The notes under the pieces were generated by a model. It ran no database searches and was not told the DNA's origin. It saw nothing but the letters and a program-made list of their open reading frames with translations. Below are positions 1 to 11,930 of a stretch of 64,000 nt of DNA, piece after piece. This stretch comes from Whalleya microplaca (lineage: Eukaryota; Ascomycota; Sordariomycetes; Xylariales; Xylariaceae). The stretch lies in assembly GCA_022497155.1 (NCBI GenBank), contig MU385711.1, positions 620,001 to 684,000 of the forward strand, written 5' to 3'. Both the position numbers and the translations under genes were made by a program. Each line of letters starts with the position of its first letter. Position 1 is the first letter of the stretch.

Positions 1-1854
1 GTCGGTGCTATTGGGATTGCTTTGGGTGCTATCTTCCTTGCAAGACGTATACGTAGACGGCGTTATCCTGAGTCTGAAGCTGGATTGCTCCCAATGGACG
101 AGGAGAGGGGGAACTCTCCACCATTTAGATCGGGACCGGCTGGTGCTCTGAATATATCAAGACCCTTCCGCAGGTTCTCGAATCACCAACATGATGCTCA
201 ACCACCATCGTCTTATCGCACCCCACCGCCTCACACTTTAACTCCTCCGATCCCTTACACACCACCAAACCGTGGCTTTTCGCCAAACTATCATAATTCA
301 CCAAATACTGACCGGGCAGATATCGGACTTGCCATCTCACGGTCCCTGAACGCATCACCTGCGTTGGCGCCAGACGTGCCCACTCAAAGACCATCCTCAC
401 GGCTTCTCCCAGCGAAACCAGCACTGAGTCTAAGAATACCTCCGTCTCCACCTCCAGTACATGTCTCAAACACAGCCGCAATGCGTTCGTCTAACTCACA
501 GAGACTGCGGGCTGACAGGGCCAGTGTTATGACAAATGCGACAGAGTTTGCTGACGTGGACACGGAAGCAACTGATGGAGGACAGATCTGGCGGCCACCA
601 CCAGACGATACTCTGCCAGCAACACCTTCATATGCTGCCGATAGATGGAGGAACCAGGCATCGAATAACAATCGTGACTCCAGGCTAGGACAGGTGGCAG
701 AGGTGGCGGAGCTTGACACGTATACCCCGCTAACGAAGTCACCATTGGAGAGAAGAGAAGAAGAAGCCATAGCGGCGGCTGCCTCAGCTGCTGCTGCTTC
801 ATGGCCAAAGAGACCGCCACCGGCATTTATGTCTCGAGATAATGGTAATGGGGGGGTAAACCGCTCATCCAGCCTGTACTCGCAAGCTAGCGTAGTACCA
901 AAAAGTTCACGTGGTCTGGCCGGCAGGAAGAATAGCATACGATCGCGGAAAGGTCAGATCTGCCGATCCGACTCGGTGATGTCTCACGACTCTACTACAA
1001 CCATATTTGACGAGGAGCCTCCTTTTGAACTAGACGAAAATCGCCCGGCACAGCTTACAACGGTCGTGGAAGCTTCTCCGCCTCTGGGACGCTCCCCGGT
1101 CCAGTATCCGAATATACCAGGTCGTCTGAACCGATCAAGGTTACAACTCGCTCCGCCACCAAAGCGGCCCAACTTCACGAACTTGGCGCATTCGCCCCCT
1201 GGCCAAGAGAGTCCAACATTAGGAGCAACTGAAATTGCCGAAGAGTCTGATAACCCTTATCCGCCGCCCTTAAACCCCAGGCGTTCGCAATGGATGAACG
1301 GAATACCAGAAATCAGCCTTTCACCGCAATATCCAGGCGAAAACGCAACCCCCACCCGGGCCCAACGTCGCGACTATACCAGGCCGCCAACCCAGAACGT
1401 ACCCTTCAACATGCCCTCAGGCAACGGGACGCCACCGCCAAATTACCGGCGTCCCCAGAGGCTCCAGACACCGCCAATGCAAACACACGGATCCGGCTTC
1501 TCGCCCACCCCGCCGACCGCCTCGACCTTCGCCGCGCCATCACCACCACCATCATCCCGCCTAGGCACGCCAAGGGGCCCGCTGCCGCACATCGCGCGCG
1601 CGGTCTCGCCGCTCAGCGCGGCGACCATGAGCTCGGGCACCAGCGCGCTGCTGGCGAAGCGGTTGGGGCGCGACAGAGCCGCGGCGCTGGCGCTCGATCC
1701 GAGGGGCCGCAGGCGCGCGCACCAGGGCATGTTGAGTCCTGATTCCGCTGCCGGCCGGGGCATGGGCTCGGGCACGCTGCCCCAGACGCCGTCGTGGCAG
1801 CCGAAGTTGACGCCGACGCGGCATGGGGATGATTTGTACTTGAAGGTGCAGTAG
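1..1854 (+). CDS. C-terminal part of a single-pass membrane protein with long disordered cytoplasmic tail (5' end outside window)
   Basis: The reading frame is open from base 1 to the TAG at 1852-1854, so the true start lies outside the window; the first ATG is at 94 and lies inside the chain. The first residues form the end of a hydrophobic helix rich in G, I, A and L, followed at once by a basic stop-transfer cluster (RRIRRRR). About 600 residues follow that are rich in proline, serine, arginine and asparagine and look intrinsically disordered. There is an alanine tract around bases 772-800 and many PPP/PSPP stretches that could bind SH3 or WW domains. A membrane anchor with a long proline-rich cytosolic tail is typical of fungal cell-surface or polarity proteins (Axl2-like or WSC/Mid2-like), but the ectodomain that would settle this is missing. 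Family unassigned. Confidence 0.75.
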   Translation, partial: VGAIGIALGAIFLARRIRRRRYPESEAGLLPMDEERGNSPPFRSGPAGALNISRPFRRFSNHQHDAQPPSSYRTPPPHTLTPPIPYTPPNRGFSPNYHNSPNTDRADIGLAISRSLNASPALAPDVPTQRPSSRLLPAKPALSLRIPPSPPPVHVSNTAAMRSSNSQRLRADRASVMTNATEFADVDTEATDGGQIWRPPPDDTLPATPSYAADRWRNQASNNNRDSRLGQVAEVAELDTYTPLTKSPLERREEEAIAAAASAAAASWPKRPPPAFMSRDNGNGGVNRSSSLYSQASVVPKSSRGLAGRKNSIRSRKGQICRSDSVMSHDSTTTIFDEEPPFELDENRPAQLTTVVEASPPLGRSPVQYPNIPGRLNRSRLQLAPPPKRPNFTNLAHSPPGQESPTLGATEIAEESDNPYPPPLNPRRSQWMNGIPEISLSPQYPGENATPTRAQRRDYTRPPTQNVPFNMPSGNGTPPPNYRRPQRLQTPPMQTHGSGFSPTPPTASTFAAPSPPPSSRLGTPRGPLPHIARAVSPLSAATMSSGTSALLAKRLGRDRAAALALDPRGRRRAHQGMLSPDSAAGRGMGSGTLPQTPSWQPKLTPTRHGDDLYLKVQ

Positions 1855-1878
1855 GCATGTTTCACGATGACGATACAC

Positions 1879-1926
1879 GGTTACGATTACGGCTACGGTT
1901 ACGATTACGGCTACGGTTACGATTAG
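1879..1926 (+). repeat. 18-bp minisatellite, about 2.7 copies
   Basis: Two exact copies of an 18-bp unit (ggttacgattacggctac) are followed by a partial third, just after the stop codon of the upstream gene. It lies in the presumed 3' UTR. Confidence 0.85.
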
Positions 1927-3073
1927 GAGCTACGCGAGTGCATACGAAACTAAACTAGCTGACTTTTAAACACTATCGCTGTTACGGCAGTACCTTTTAT
2001 TTTATTTTATTCTGTCTATTATGGCATTCTTATTTACTCATACGACGTTTACACATTATCGATTTTACTACTACTACACCACGGCCACAACGCCTCGACG
2101 ATATCTATCTATTTGCTCTATCTACTCATTCTTGCTTTCTTTCTTTCTTCACCCACTTTCTCGCTCACCCAGGATGACGATCACGCGATCATGTAATCAT
2201 GATGTGTGATCTTGTACTATATTTATTACTGCATGGCATACCTGGCATACATTACATTTCCTCGGCGTTCGGGACCGTTACCGGTACACTTTTACATTGG
2301 GGATGGGGATGGGGATGGGGGAATAAAGTGGGTTCGTTGGTTGGTTGAATCCGGTTTTTGGAGTTCAGCATTGGCGAGTCACAGGGGAGGGGAGGGGAGG
2401 GGAGGGGACATGGTGATACCCAAAATAGGATCGGGCACTGGACGTTCGCTGAATACGTTGTTGTTACTTTTTGTTGTGTGTATAATATTTAGTTCTGGCA
2501 GTGGTGGGTGGTGGCGCATGAGACTAGCAAAAGGCGAGCAAAAGTTGGAGTCAAGATTAAGTCGAAATCGCAAGATGACTACACTATACACTACATACAC
2601 ATTTCACAGAAGTTGTGCTTAGATTTGAGCACGCTGTACAACACAATGAGGAAAAATGTTTACTATTTCAATTATAGCCTTGTCTACTTTGAACTATTTC
2701 ATGAACTGTAACTGTGAGATAGACAGATCCAATTCCTAATAGCGCCATTGGCCTCTATATTTACTCTATCAGCTAGTTAGCTCATTTCAATGTCTGTCTC
2801 TCTTCGGAGCTATAACGCAAAAGGCAAGACATGTCTCAAAAGTCGTACGACCGCACACTTAGTCCAATGGAGTTAGTCGGGCTCCTCGGGGATTCGTGTG
2901 TACAATGTAATGGAAGTTAATTTAGAACGGCAAGCTGTAAGTCCGTTGCACGTTGTCGTTGTTGCGCAGATAAGCGCGTTGTGAGAGAGGAAGGCTGAGT
3001 CCAATATATATATATTATGTACGTATGAATTGTCGTCATCCTTCGATATGTATTCCTTCATAGCCTCGTTGAA

Positions 3074-3108
<35 letters not shown>

Positions 3109-3110
3109 AC
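3074..3110. repeat. (CCTG)n microsatellite
   Basis: About nine consecutive CCTG units with a single change near the 3' end. Confidence 0.9.
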
Positions 3111-3994
3111 CTATAGGTATCTAACTACTTTAAGTATTTAACGAACTATTGCTGTATAACTGCTGCACAAGACCTGTACCCCGGCCTCGGTTACCCAAGT
3201 CGATAGAGATAGGGCGACGGAGGTGAGTGCACCACAGCTGGGATATGCAGCGGCAGCGGTTCCGGCTGCGATCGATGGCAGTGCAACGGTTAAAAGAGGT
3301 GTGAAGGAGGCAGTAAAGGTGGTTAACTAGTCGCCTATAGTAACTAATAACTGATCTCAATTAACTAACTGACTGACAGCGGGATGTGGTGTGTGTGTGT
3401 GTGTAGTGGGGGAAATCGGGGCTCATCCGCTAACCCACCCAGGCACAGGGAATGACTAATAAGGGCGCCCGCTACAGAATTTTCTGCATTGTGGTCAGGG
3501 TACCAGCTCCCACCGGCGCGGGGGCGGCACAGCATGCACCACGGGCACCAAACCAGCCGAAATGCAGCCCGAGCTAGCTAAATTTAAGGTACCTAAGCAG
3601 CTAAACCTTCTTTCTTAGCGAATGGAGAAATATTTTTTTTTTTTTTTTTTTAGGTACTGACTGCAGACACATACATACACACTGCCACCCCCAACCAACA
3701 TACCTTCAACACATTGCACCAACGCAACCAACGCAACCAACGCAACCAACGAACCAACGAACCAGCCTACGTACATACTTACACGTACACAAGGCATCTG
3801 TATGCGATCGAGAGTTCGCACGCCGCAAGGTCCCCAGCTGAATCCGAACCCGGCCACTCGTCCCCGGCCTACCATCCGTCCAGCCAGCCTACGCAAGCGA
3901 AGTCCTAGCTCAACCACCTGAGACTTGTACAAACCCACGCCGGCGGCCTCTACCTCCCACAAGTCACACCCCCCAGCCCAACCCAACAAACACA

Positions 3995-4339
3995 ATGGCC
4001 CAAGGCGCAATAAAAAAGAAACCCACGGCCTCCGGCGGTGGCGGCGGTAGCGGTGCGAGGAAAAACAAGCCGCAGCCGCCGAAGACCAAGAAGGGCGCGC
4101 GCGTCGTCAAGGCCGCCAAGGCCTCCAAGGCCGACACCATGACGCGGCGGTACGCCGCCGGGCTCGTCGCCCAGACGGAGAAGCTGCTTGGTGAGAGGGC
4201 GGGGCACTTGGAGCTTGTTGGGGGGAAGGGCAAGGGGAAGGGGAAGGCTAATGCTGGGGGTAAAGAGGCGGGGAAGGGGGGTGCAAAGGGGAATGGGAAG
4301 GGTGTTGGCGTGAAAGGGGGGAGTCGGAAATTTGGGTGA
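3995..4339 (+). CDS. UPF0390 / DUF2462 family small basic protein
   Basis: This intronless gene encodes 114 residues. It starts with MAQGAIKKK, the hallmark start of the DUF2462/UPF0390 family (related to animal C19orf53, Leydig cell tumor 10 kDa protein). A Gly/Ser-rich linker, a PKTKKGAR-like basic motif around residue 28-36 and a predicted helix with TRRYAAGLVAQTEKLL and RAGHLEL (about 48-75) follow, matching the family pattern in which a helical TE+...L segment ends with a G-x-L-E/K-L motif. The last 40 residues are a lysine/glycine low-complexity tail longer than I would expect for the family. The biochemical role is not known to me; the charge suggests a nuclear or nucleolar, RNA- or ribosome-associated protein. 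The ATG context (cacaATGGCC) is good. Confidence 0.8.
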   Translation: MAQGAIKKKPTASGGGGGSGARKNKPQPPKTKKGARVVKAAKASKADTMTRRYAAGLVAQTEKLLGERAGHLELVGGKGKGKGKANAGGKEAGKGGAKGNGKGVGVKGGSRKFG

Positions 4340-4964
4340 GCGAGTGGAGGGTATGGGATGAGATGAGATGAGATGTGAAGGATCACCAGGCTCAGGGTTC
4401 ATGAGTGTTTTTATGAGAATTCGGAAGATGAAGGGATGCACGCGGTGTCCAACGCCCGAGAATACGGCGAGCGAGCGAGCGAGCGAGCGCTTGCGTGAAG
4501 GGTAACTGGTGTTGGGTGGATGAGCCACAGCCGTGTGAAAGGGGGGGAGGCAGGGAGCGGACGTTGGTGGACGTCGCCGGGGGAGGGATGCGGCGCAGGC
4601 CCGGCCCGGACGGGGATTTTGATCCTCGGTGAGTGTTGGGCGTTGGCGTTGGCGTTGGTTGGAGCTGGACAGGGTGGAAAAGCCCCAGCCCGTGAACTCT
4701 GGTGTTGCTCATTAGCGAGATCGCTCATCTCATAGTCATCAGGCTAGAGGTGGAAAGGTGGGGAGTATAGTAGGCTTCATCTTGACGGTAAATGAGAGAA
4801 GACTGTTCTCAGGCATGTGCTCACCAAGTAGGGCATAACGCCTAATGGAAAAGAATATTTCAATAAGGGAATTTATTCAAGTGCCGGTTCAATAAGGGAC
4901 GTAATTTATAATGCTATTCATGATGTGTCGTGGTTCATCATTCGTGAGCCCTCAAATAAATCCT
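4340..4964. other. Intergenic with simple repeats
   Basis: This is the space between a plus-strand gene and the 3' end of a minus-strand gene. It contains GATGA repeats (about 4357-4375), a (GAGC)n tract at about 4467-4489 and GTTGGC repeats at about 4637-4660. No coding sequence is supported. Confidence 0.6.
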
Positions 4965-6671
4965 CTACCTAACACTATCCCTATACTCCCTCGCCATCCT
5001 CTCCAAACTCCCCTTCACCAGCTCCAAGTCCTCCTCAACACAGACCCTCCAGCTCGCCACCGCGACCCGACAGGCCGTCTGCCCCCTCCACTTCGTCCCG
5101 CTGACATACCACTCCGCGCCCTCCTGGATCCGCTGCGTCAGCACCTCGTTGAGGCCGTCGTCCCTCGCCCGGAACAGCACGATGATATGCGTGTCGCTCA
5201 CATCCGCCTCGTCGGGGAGCAGGACGTAGTCTGGCGACTCCCGCACCGCCGCCGCGATCCCGCGCGCGAGCAGCACCATGCGCGCCAGCATCGCCGCGAT
5301 GCCCGCCCGCCCCTCGCTCAGGAGGACGGCGTACACGGGGAGCGCGCGGAACCGCCGCGAGTTCTCCAGGCCGACGTTCAGGGGGCTCTGGATTGTCGTG
5401 GAGGCGCCGGGCCCGCCGGGGGATAGGTAGGCGGCGTTGGGGTTTTGGAAGACGCTGGTTAGGGTTGATGCCTTGCGCGTGAGGAAGATGCCGTTGTCGT
5501 AGGGCTGTAGTTTTTGGTCAGGAATTGTACGTGTCATGGATTGGTGTTTTGGGGTGTTTTGTGGTCCCGGTGGTTTATGTAAATAATGATGGGAGAGGAG
5601 AACTTACCACGTTCAGTAGCTTGTGCCCGTCCACCGTGATGCTGTCGGCTAGCTCGAGGCCGGCGGCGGACTCGCGAAGACGGGCAAATTCGCTTGTGTC
5701 TGGGAGGGCGCGAGCGAAGATGCCGAATGCTAGAGCCTAGTTAGTAATCCATACAAGAGGAATCAGGGGTTCCACCCACCGCCATCCACGTGGATCCACG
5801 CTCCGTATTTGTCCGCCGATACTCTCAGCCTCTTCATATCCTCGAGGCCCGTTGTGGCGAACCGCCCCGTATTGACCTCGCCCGCACTCACAGCAATGAT
5901 ATTGGCAACGCCCTCCCGTTGCAACGCCCTCTCCACGGCATCCAGATCCAACCTCCATGGCTCCGCCTCGCTGTGCGGCAGCTCCTCTACCGCGCTTCTC
6001 CCTAACCCTACTACGGAGGCCGCTTTCGCCAGCGAGCTATGTCCCATGCTCGTGAGAACACGCACCTCCTTTACGCCCGCCAGCGCACACGCCTTCAAGA
6101 TCCCCAATTCGCCTACGCCCCCTTCCTCCTCCCCCTTTTCTCTACTCAAAGGCAAGCGCGCGCCCACAACAGCCTCCCGTCCGCACGCAAGGCCCAAGAC
6201 ATTACTCGCCGTAGCCCCAGTCGTGAACGTCCTGCCCTCCCACTCCACCCCCTCCCCGTCCAACCCCAAAAGCCGCACCACCATCCCCAGCGCAGCATCC
6301 TCGACCTCCGTCGCGATCGTCTGCGCCGGCAGGTGGACCTGGACGTTCTGGTCGAAGGCGGCGGCGACGTTATCCGCGGCCTCGGCCACGGGCAGCGCGC
6401 TCCCCGTCACGAACCCGAAGTACCGCCCGCTCAGGTTCTGGCCCGTCAGCGCCGGCGCGATCGCGCCCAGCACGTGCGACAGCGTCGCGTCCGCGCCGTG
6501 GGGAGCGAGGTACGTGGGTGAGGCCGGGTCCGGGAGCGCGGCGCGCGCGGTGGCGAGCTGCGCGGGTGTGGGGAGCGTGCGCGGTGCTCCGGTGGTGGTG
6601 GTGGAGGCGCCGGCGGTGGCGGCCCGGAGCCGCGCGTACGCCGAGGATAAGAAGGCGTCTGGGTCCTCCAT
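4965..6671 (-). CDS. PLP-dependent group II decarboxylase (tyrosine/aromatic amino acid decarboxylase-like)
   Basis: Three exons, 6671-5780, 5729-5608 and 5504-4965, give 517 residues. Intron 1 (50 bp) is GT..AG with an ACTAAC branch site; intron 2 is 103 bp with a GTAAGT donor. The protein belongs to Pfam PLP_deC. The substrate-region motif FTTGATASN lies in exon 1. HVDGAFG is formed exactly across splice 1, with its Asp expected to bind the pyridine nitrogen. DGHKLLN (Lys about 334) carries the Schiff-base lysine, and PYDNGIF follows directly after splice 2, as in family members. The reaction would be decarboxylation of an L-amino acid to an amine in the cytosol; the substrate cannot be read from sequence. 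An in-frame ATG at 6788 would add 39 low-complexity residues across an AGGTG repeat, so I prefer 6671 (MEDPDAFLSSAY). No obvious pathway neighbours. Confidence 0.88.
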
Positions 6672-9600
6672 TGCGCTTCGCGAGGCGTGCTGGGGGTCCG
6701 TGGGTGTGGTCTGTGTGGCACAGCTGGCACAGCTGGCTGGACTCAGCTGAGGACAAGTGAGGTGAGGTGAGGTGAGGTTAGGCCCCACGTGGATCGCCCG
6801 CTGGTATGGTTCAGGTTGTTTCGTTTTTATTTAGTTGGGCTTTTTTAAGAGGGTAGTAGGTACCTTGCATGAAACTAATCTGTCTCACTTTGTTCCCACG
6901 TGCAGGAGGGTCGTCAGTCAGGAGTCGGAGAGATAATGGATGTATTATCGGGCTTGAAACTTCCTGGTTCCTTGTAAGCTCAAGCTCATTAAAGGGCTTT
7001 CGTATAGGTGTGTACGGTATCCTCCTTTTTGACAGATGTGATTGAGTGAGTGTTACGTTACGTAAGAGGGGATATATAAGTCACAGATATCACTGCGGCT
7101 CTCAGAACCTTTAATCTCCTGTTGATGACAGCTGAGGCCTGGAGTGTTTAGACTTTGTAGTTTTTCATTTTCTTCTTAGATGGTAACTTCATGGTGTGTG
7201 ATTTTATACTCGTTTAGACATTTGAACATCTTCGTGATTGTGTATCGATCGCAAAGAGTTTCCTTTCTACTCTTGCTTACATACCACAAGTAGTAGTTAT
7301 TACTTATGCAGTTAGGTAAGGAGAGCTCGAACACTTACATATTAGACGAAAGAGACTTGCTAGGTTAATAACACAGTACGTAGTACGTAGACGGTATGTC
7401 CGTAGGCCAATTTAGTCTTGCTGACAGTCCACTTTAACTTATTAGCTTAGGTAAGTCCTACATAGTGTCCTAGCTCCCTCGTACGGTCGTCTCGTCTGTT
7501 ACAGTGATGCGGCGTCGAGTTATCATGCGAAACACATAAGCACATTGGTTAGTTACCGGCAGGGGTCCCTAATGGGAAGCTTTGGTCGGGTCTCCGGATG
7601 GCAGGCTAGTGTGGTTCGGTCCCCTGTAACCTGCTATAACCGTTTCTTTGGGCCTTTGGCGAGCCCAGGTCACCGGTTGCAATTCTCCGCTCAACTGACC
7701 TGTAATATTTTTGCCGATCCTGCTGGGTTAATTCGCATAACACATAACATTTGATTTCCGCGCTGCCGGGACCGGCCACCCAACATCACCCACCTTCCTG
7801 ATGTTATTTTCAGATCTCCCAGCTGTCCGGGTCCCCGAATGCTTCTTTGTGACAGGGTCTTGACGAACATATGTTATGTATGGGGCTACGCTTGCTAGTG
7901 ATACTAGTAGTATGTGGAGAGCTACGGGCGAAGTGCGGCGTATGTACTATTCAAAACACTGGTTCTCTGCCAAGACTACTCTCATAGCTCGGTGTAATTT
8001 GTACAGTTTACGAAGAACGAAATTAGCATCGAATTTTATGTAGGGACGGTGCTCCCTCTAGTCTTATGTATATGATGATGATGAACCAGAATAGCAATGT
8101 TGATTCCAGTAACGACATTTATTAAGTTAATTGGTGGTTCGCGAGTCATGAACGGTCATATTTTGGGACATGTTAGTCTTTCTTGACCCGGCTGTATGGA
8201 TACTACGTCGTACTGCGAGTATATTCCCCCAAAGTTCCCAGACCGACGGATTCGATTACGCATCAGCAGCAGTCGTAAGATTGAGCAATGATCCAGGTAG
8301 AGAGAGACATCAAAACGTCTTGGCCGCCTTTCTTGTGGAGAAATCCCTTCGAATTCTACGGTAAATTCCGTCATATAGATCTTATCCCCGTTGAAATTGA
8401 GAAGAATCTTCCACAACATGGAGAACAAACATCCTTGAATACAACCTCCTGCCCCCTGCCGCTGTCCTGTAGCCGGTTACCCCACAAGCCGTTTCTCACG
8501 GAATCTCCAAGTTGGAGAGCTTCCCAAGGGAAAACAGAACCATTGCTATCAAGACTTTGAGAAGACTTGAAGAAGGCTGCCCAGCTCCTTTTAGGAATGA
8601 TAATCTATCACTAGCGGCCGCCTGGAGATGTTATCGTGGAGGATTATGATGATACATCCTTGCTTGACTAGGTTATTAATTACGCTCGAAACCACTGCGT
8701 CGGGAAATGGTCGCTCCCTTCTGCAGATCATCACCGTCGGTTCCGCGCCCTCGGAATGGGACACACAAAGCACATTTGTCTCGCATCATGTGCCGCCACG
8801 TACTATACATATACGGCTGGTAGGCCGATGCGCCAACAGGGCCGGTTTTCGGCACTACCTACAGCTGTGTGGACTAGAACGGCTTGAAAGGTTTTCGGTG
8901 ACCGCCTGGGTGGTGCCGGTTATGCATTGGTTCCCAATCGAAGCATTACTTGGGGTATTAAGTGTTCTTGTATAGCATAGGATAGGAACTATGACTCCGT
9001 TTGTTACCCAGACCCGGCTGCTTGGTGACGAGGAACTGCCATCTGCTAGTGTTAGAAAGTCTAATCAGCCTCAAGGTTCCCTTGCCTCGAAGCTTATTTG
9101 GCTTCAATAACTTCGTTTAAGCTTCTGTCTTTCTATTTCTGCTCTATACTGCTACCCTCCCTAGCACGCACATTAGTTTTTGAGAAGCTCCGAAGTCTAG
9201 ACATGCTGAACTAATACTAATTACCCTTAGCTAAGTTTCCTTCAGTCCATCAAACTCCCTGTCGCTATAATAAGCGGGGCCTCTCCAAGCCAGGCGGCCA
9301 GGCATTCGGTTTAGCGCTACTACAGGAGTGGGTATCCAAGTGAGGAGAAGTCCAAATGCATAAAGAAATACATGCAGAAGAAACAGCCTGGTGGGTTTTT
9401 TATAGGGGGTACATACTTGCGGTATTCTGTATTGGGCTACATCTTAATAATTCTCTTAGAACGGTGTGTCTCTTAACTAGGAGGGAAGGTCCTTGTATTA
9501 TCTTTTCCTAGACTCTTGAACAGTACCAATCACCATTCCCAAATTCTTCTTACGGCATCTTTCCACCCTTTCTTTAATTAGTTTCATGCATGTCGAAAGG

Positions 9601-10143
9601 TTCTAGTCTCCCTTCGTGGTCTCTGCCATCCGAACTAATAGGGAACGTCTGTCGTCCTATCTACACATGTGGGCTAATTTGCAACTGGCCGCCTTGGGAC
9701 GGACGGGTTGCTAGTCACGTCGTTCTCTAATCTTGGGACGTGGTTAGACGGGAAACGGGAAGTCAAAGCACGTCCACTGCACCCAGTCGAGTGCCAAGCG
9801 GATTCTACCGCCCCCATTCCCAGCAGTCTGGTTCGACCTTTCCTTTTGGGAACAACCTACGAGACTACGGGGACTTCGTTTTGTCTTCACATAGGTGCAT
9901 ATTGGCCTGCTGTACCAGCTAATTAACTATCCACCTTGTGGTCCGCAGTAGGGCTTCGATTCGCAGTCTTCAACGCTACCGTAATATACCCCTCGGTTCT
10001 TAATACTTATCTCCTGAGGTTACTCCACGATTTTATATTCCTCATCTCTAGCCCACCAAAATTGTAAGAAAGCTGCACATCAACAACTACTACCGACTGA
10101 ATACACCAGCCTCTTCTATTGGAGCTGGGGATCACGAGGCGTA
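6672..10143. other. Gene-poor intergenic region
   Basis: About 3.5 kb of mixed composition. The first 150 bases are the likely promoter of the decarboxylase and include an AGGTG repeat (about 6757-6780). Beyond that I find only short open frames without recognisable motifs, including one of 115 residues at 8628-8975 that I could not link to any family. It may contain decayed genes or transposon debris. Confidence 0.5.
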
Positions 10144-11930
10144 ATGTCTGCTCAGGGATCAAGTATCGGTGGGGTGAGTGGCAATAAGAGTTCTGGCTCC
10201 TCATCTTCAGCGAGTGTCCCCGAAGGATCTGGCCAAGAACCTGCAAGTCCTCATCAGCCGCCTTTCGACATCAACAACTTCCCATTTACGTTCGAGCATA
10301 TACACGGTTCATCAGGTTCTATGCAGATAGAAGCCGATGTACGCTCCATTTTGAATGTCCTAAAATACAGCTCGCACCTGCTAATTGACTCTTTAATGAC
10401 TTACAGACGGATCCTTCAGCGTCAGGCAGTTATCAATGGTAGGCGAACCTAACTCCGAAGGATGCTTAAGGCTGACCTGTGGCTTGCCATTTAGGGACGA
10501 CGATTCAATAACAAGCAGTGTCTCGGCATATAGAGAAGAGAACGGCCGGACGTATCATGCTTATAGTGATGGATGTAGGTTGTCTTTAGTCAAATTATAT
10601 CTGCACGGACTCTCGAGAACTAATGCGATCGCGTGTCAGCCTGGCATTATCCAAATGATTATAGGGAATTAGAGCGACTGGATTGGCAATTTGTTTGCCT
10701 AAAACACTTGTTTGGTACGTCTAAGCCCCAAATTACCGTCTAAAATTGTTTCTCGAGTCCTACTTCGTTGTACGGCGGCTAACCTCCTTGTAGTGAGTCA
10801 AGCCTTGCGTTCTCTAACATCTACACGGCCCATGCCAAGAACATTACCACCCCTAGGAAGTATTTACCGAAGGTTTAGAACGAATTGTTAACAGGAAGCA
10901 GAATGGCAAAAACTATTTTGCTCCGTGGTCACCAGAGAATCCTCCGAAGAGGATCCTCGACCTTGCGACGGGAACGGGAATGTGGGCTATAGAGATAGCT
11001 GAAGAATTCGAATCCGCCATAGTAGTTGGTACCGACTTATCGCCAATACAACCCGAGCTCGTTCCTCCTAACGTCCACTTCTATATCCATGACGCGTAAG
11101 CCTTTTGTTAACTTGTCCCAAAGTGACGGCCTGTGATGGAAACAGTGTAACCATTTCAACCATTGTTGAACATTAGTTGCTGCGTTTAGCATTGTCTCAT
11201 GCATTGTTCCCTTCACTGGCCAAGGTCGTACCTACTCTTCAATACTAGCCTAACATTTTCATAGGAGAGTCAACAAATGGTGGTGGCCAGAGCCTTTCGA
11301 CTATATACATATTCGAATGACTCTAGGCGCATGGGAGGACTTCGAGCAAGACGTCGCTCGGAAATCATTCGACCACCTGGAGCCTGGTGGCTGGTTCGAA
11401 GCGCAAGAATTACTCTCGACTATAGGCTGCGACGACGATTCGATGCCGGATGATTACCCTCTCAGATGCCTATTCGAGGACCTCGAGGACTGCTCGAGGA
11501 TAGAGAAACGACCGATCGATATCGCCAAAACGTACAAGCAGAGCCTAATCAACGCGGGTTTCGTTGATGTCACCCAGACGGTATATAAGATCCCCGTTAA
11601 CGGGTGGCCCAAGAACAAAGGGTACAAGACACTCGGAGAAATGTGGAATGCGAATTTCCTAGATGGAATACAGGGCATCGCGCTGGCATTACTACACCGA
11701 GCCAGAGGTTTGAAAAGACATCAAATCGAGGTAAGTTGTACGTTCTGTGGCTTTTCAATACTTCAGCCTCGCTAACGTGGGGTCGGAAGATACACTTGAT
11801 GAATGTACGAAAGAGCCTCACAGATAAAAACGTACATGCCTACCAGAAGATATACGTTGTCCTTGGACGAAAGCCTCGGCCGGAAGAAATGGCTACGAGC
11901 ACCAGCGATTCACAGGAACAGACACAGTGA
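10144..11930 (+). CDS. LaeA-like SAM-dependent methyltransferase
   Basis: Seven exons, 10144-10338, 10407-10438, 10495-10574, 10640-10714, 10879-11095, 11265-11730 and 11790-11930, total 1206 bp (401 residues). All junctions are GT..AG and every phase closes. A serine-rich disordered N-terminus (about 65 residues) leads into ENGRTYHAYSDG and PNDYRELERLD, the usual lead-in of this family. The SAM-binding motif I is RILDLATGTGMWAIE (about 152-166); GTDLSPIQP follows as motif II region, and FDYIHIRM and LEPGGWFEAQE are the later conserved blocks. The family includes LaeA-type regulators of secondary metabolism and small-molecule methyltransferases; sequence alone does not separate them. It stands alone in a gene-poor stretch with no synthase beside it. 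Intact despite its repeat-rich surroundings. Confidence 0.88.

Larger units (their letters stand above)
1855..3994. other. Intergenic, low-complexity, no supported gene
   Basis: About 2.1 kb. It holds G-rich short repeats (GGGGAT at about 2299-2321, GGGGA at about 2388-2408), a (CCTG)n tract, a (TG)n tract at about 3387-3404, an A/T run near 3631-3650 and an AACGCAACC repeat at about 3719-3750. The open frames here are short and compositionally simple. The last few hundred bases probably include the promoter and 5' leader of the gene at 3995. Confidence 0.6.

Noticed and set aside
1443..1878. Long frames opposite and in other phases of the first gene
   Set aside because: Shadows of a GC-rich disordered coding region, with Arg/Ala-rich nonsense composition.
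3631..3650. T run as a terminator
   Set aside because: Poly-T tracts of this kind are common in fungal promoters and have no terminator meaning here for Pol II genes.
5763..6760. Plus-strand frames of 313 and 160 residues over the decarboxylase
   Set aside because: Antisense shadows; decarboxylase motifs and splice phases fix the minus-strand gene.
6757..6788. Upstream ATG at 6788 as decarboxylase start
   Set aside because: It would encode a 39-residue extension through an AGGTG repeat; 6671 gives a family-like N-terminus.
8628..8975. 115-residue frame
   Set aside because: I looked for adenylation-domain or other synthase remnants and found no motif.
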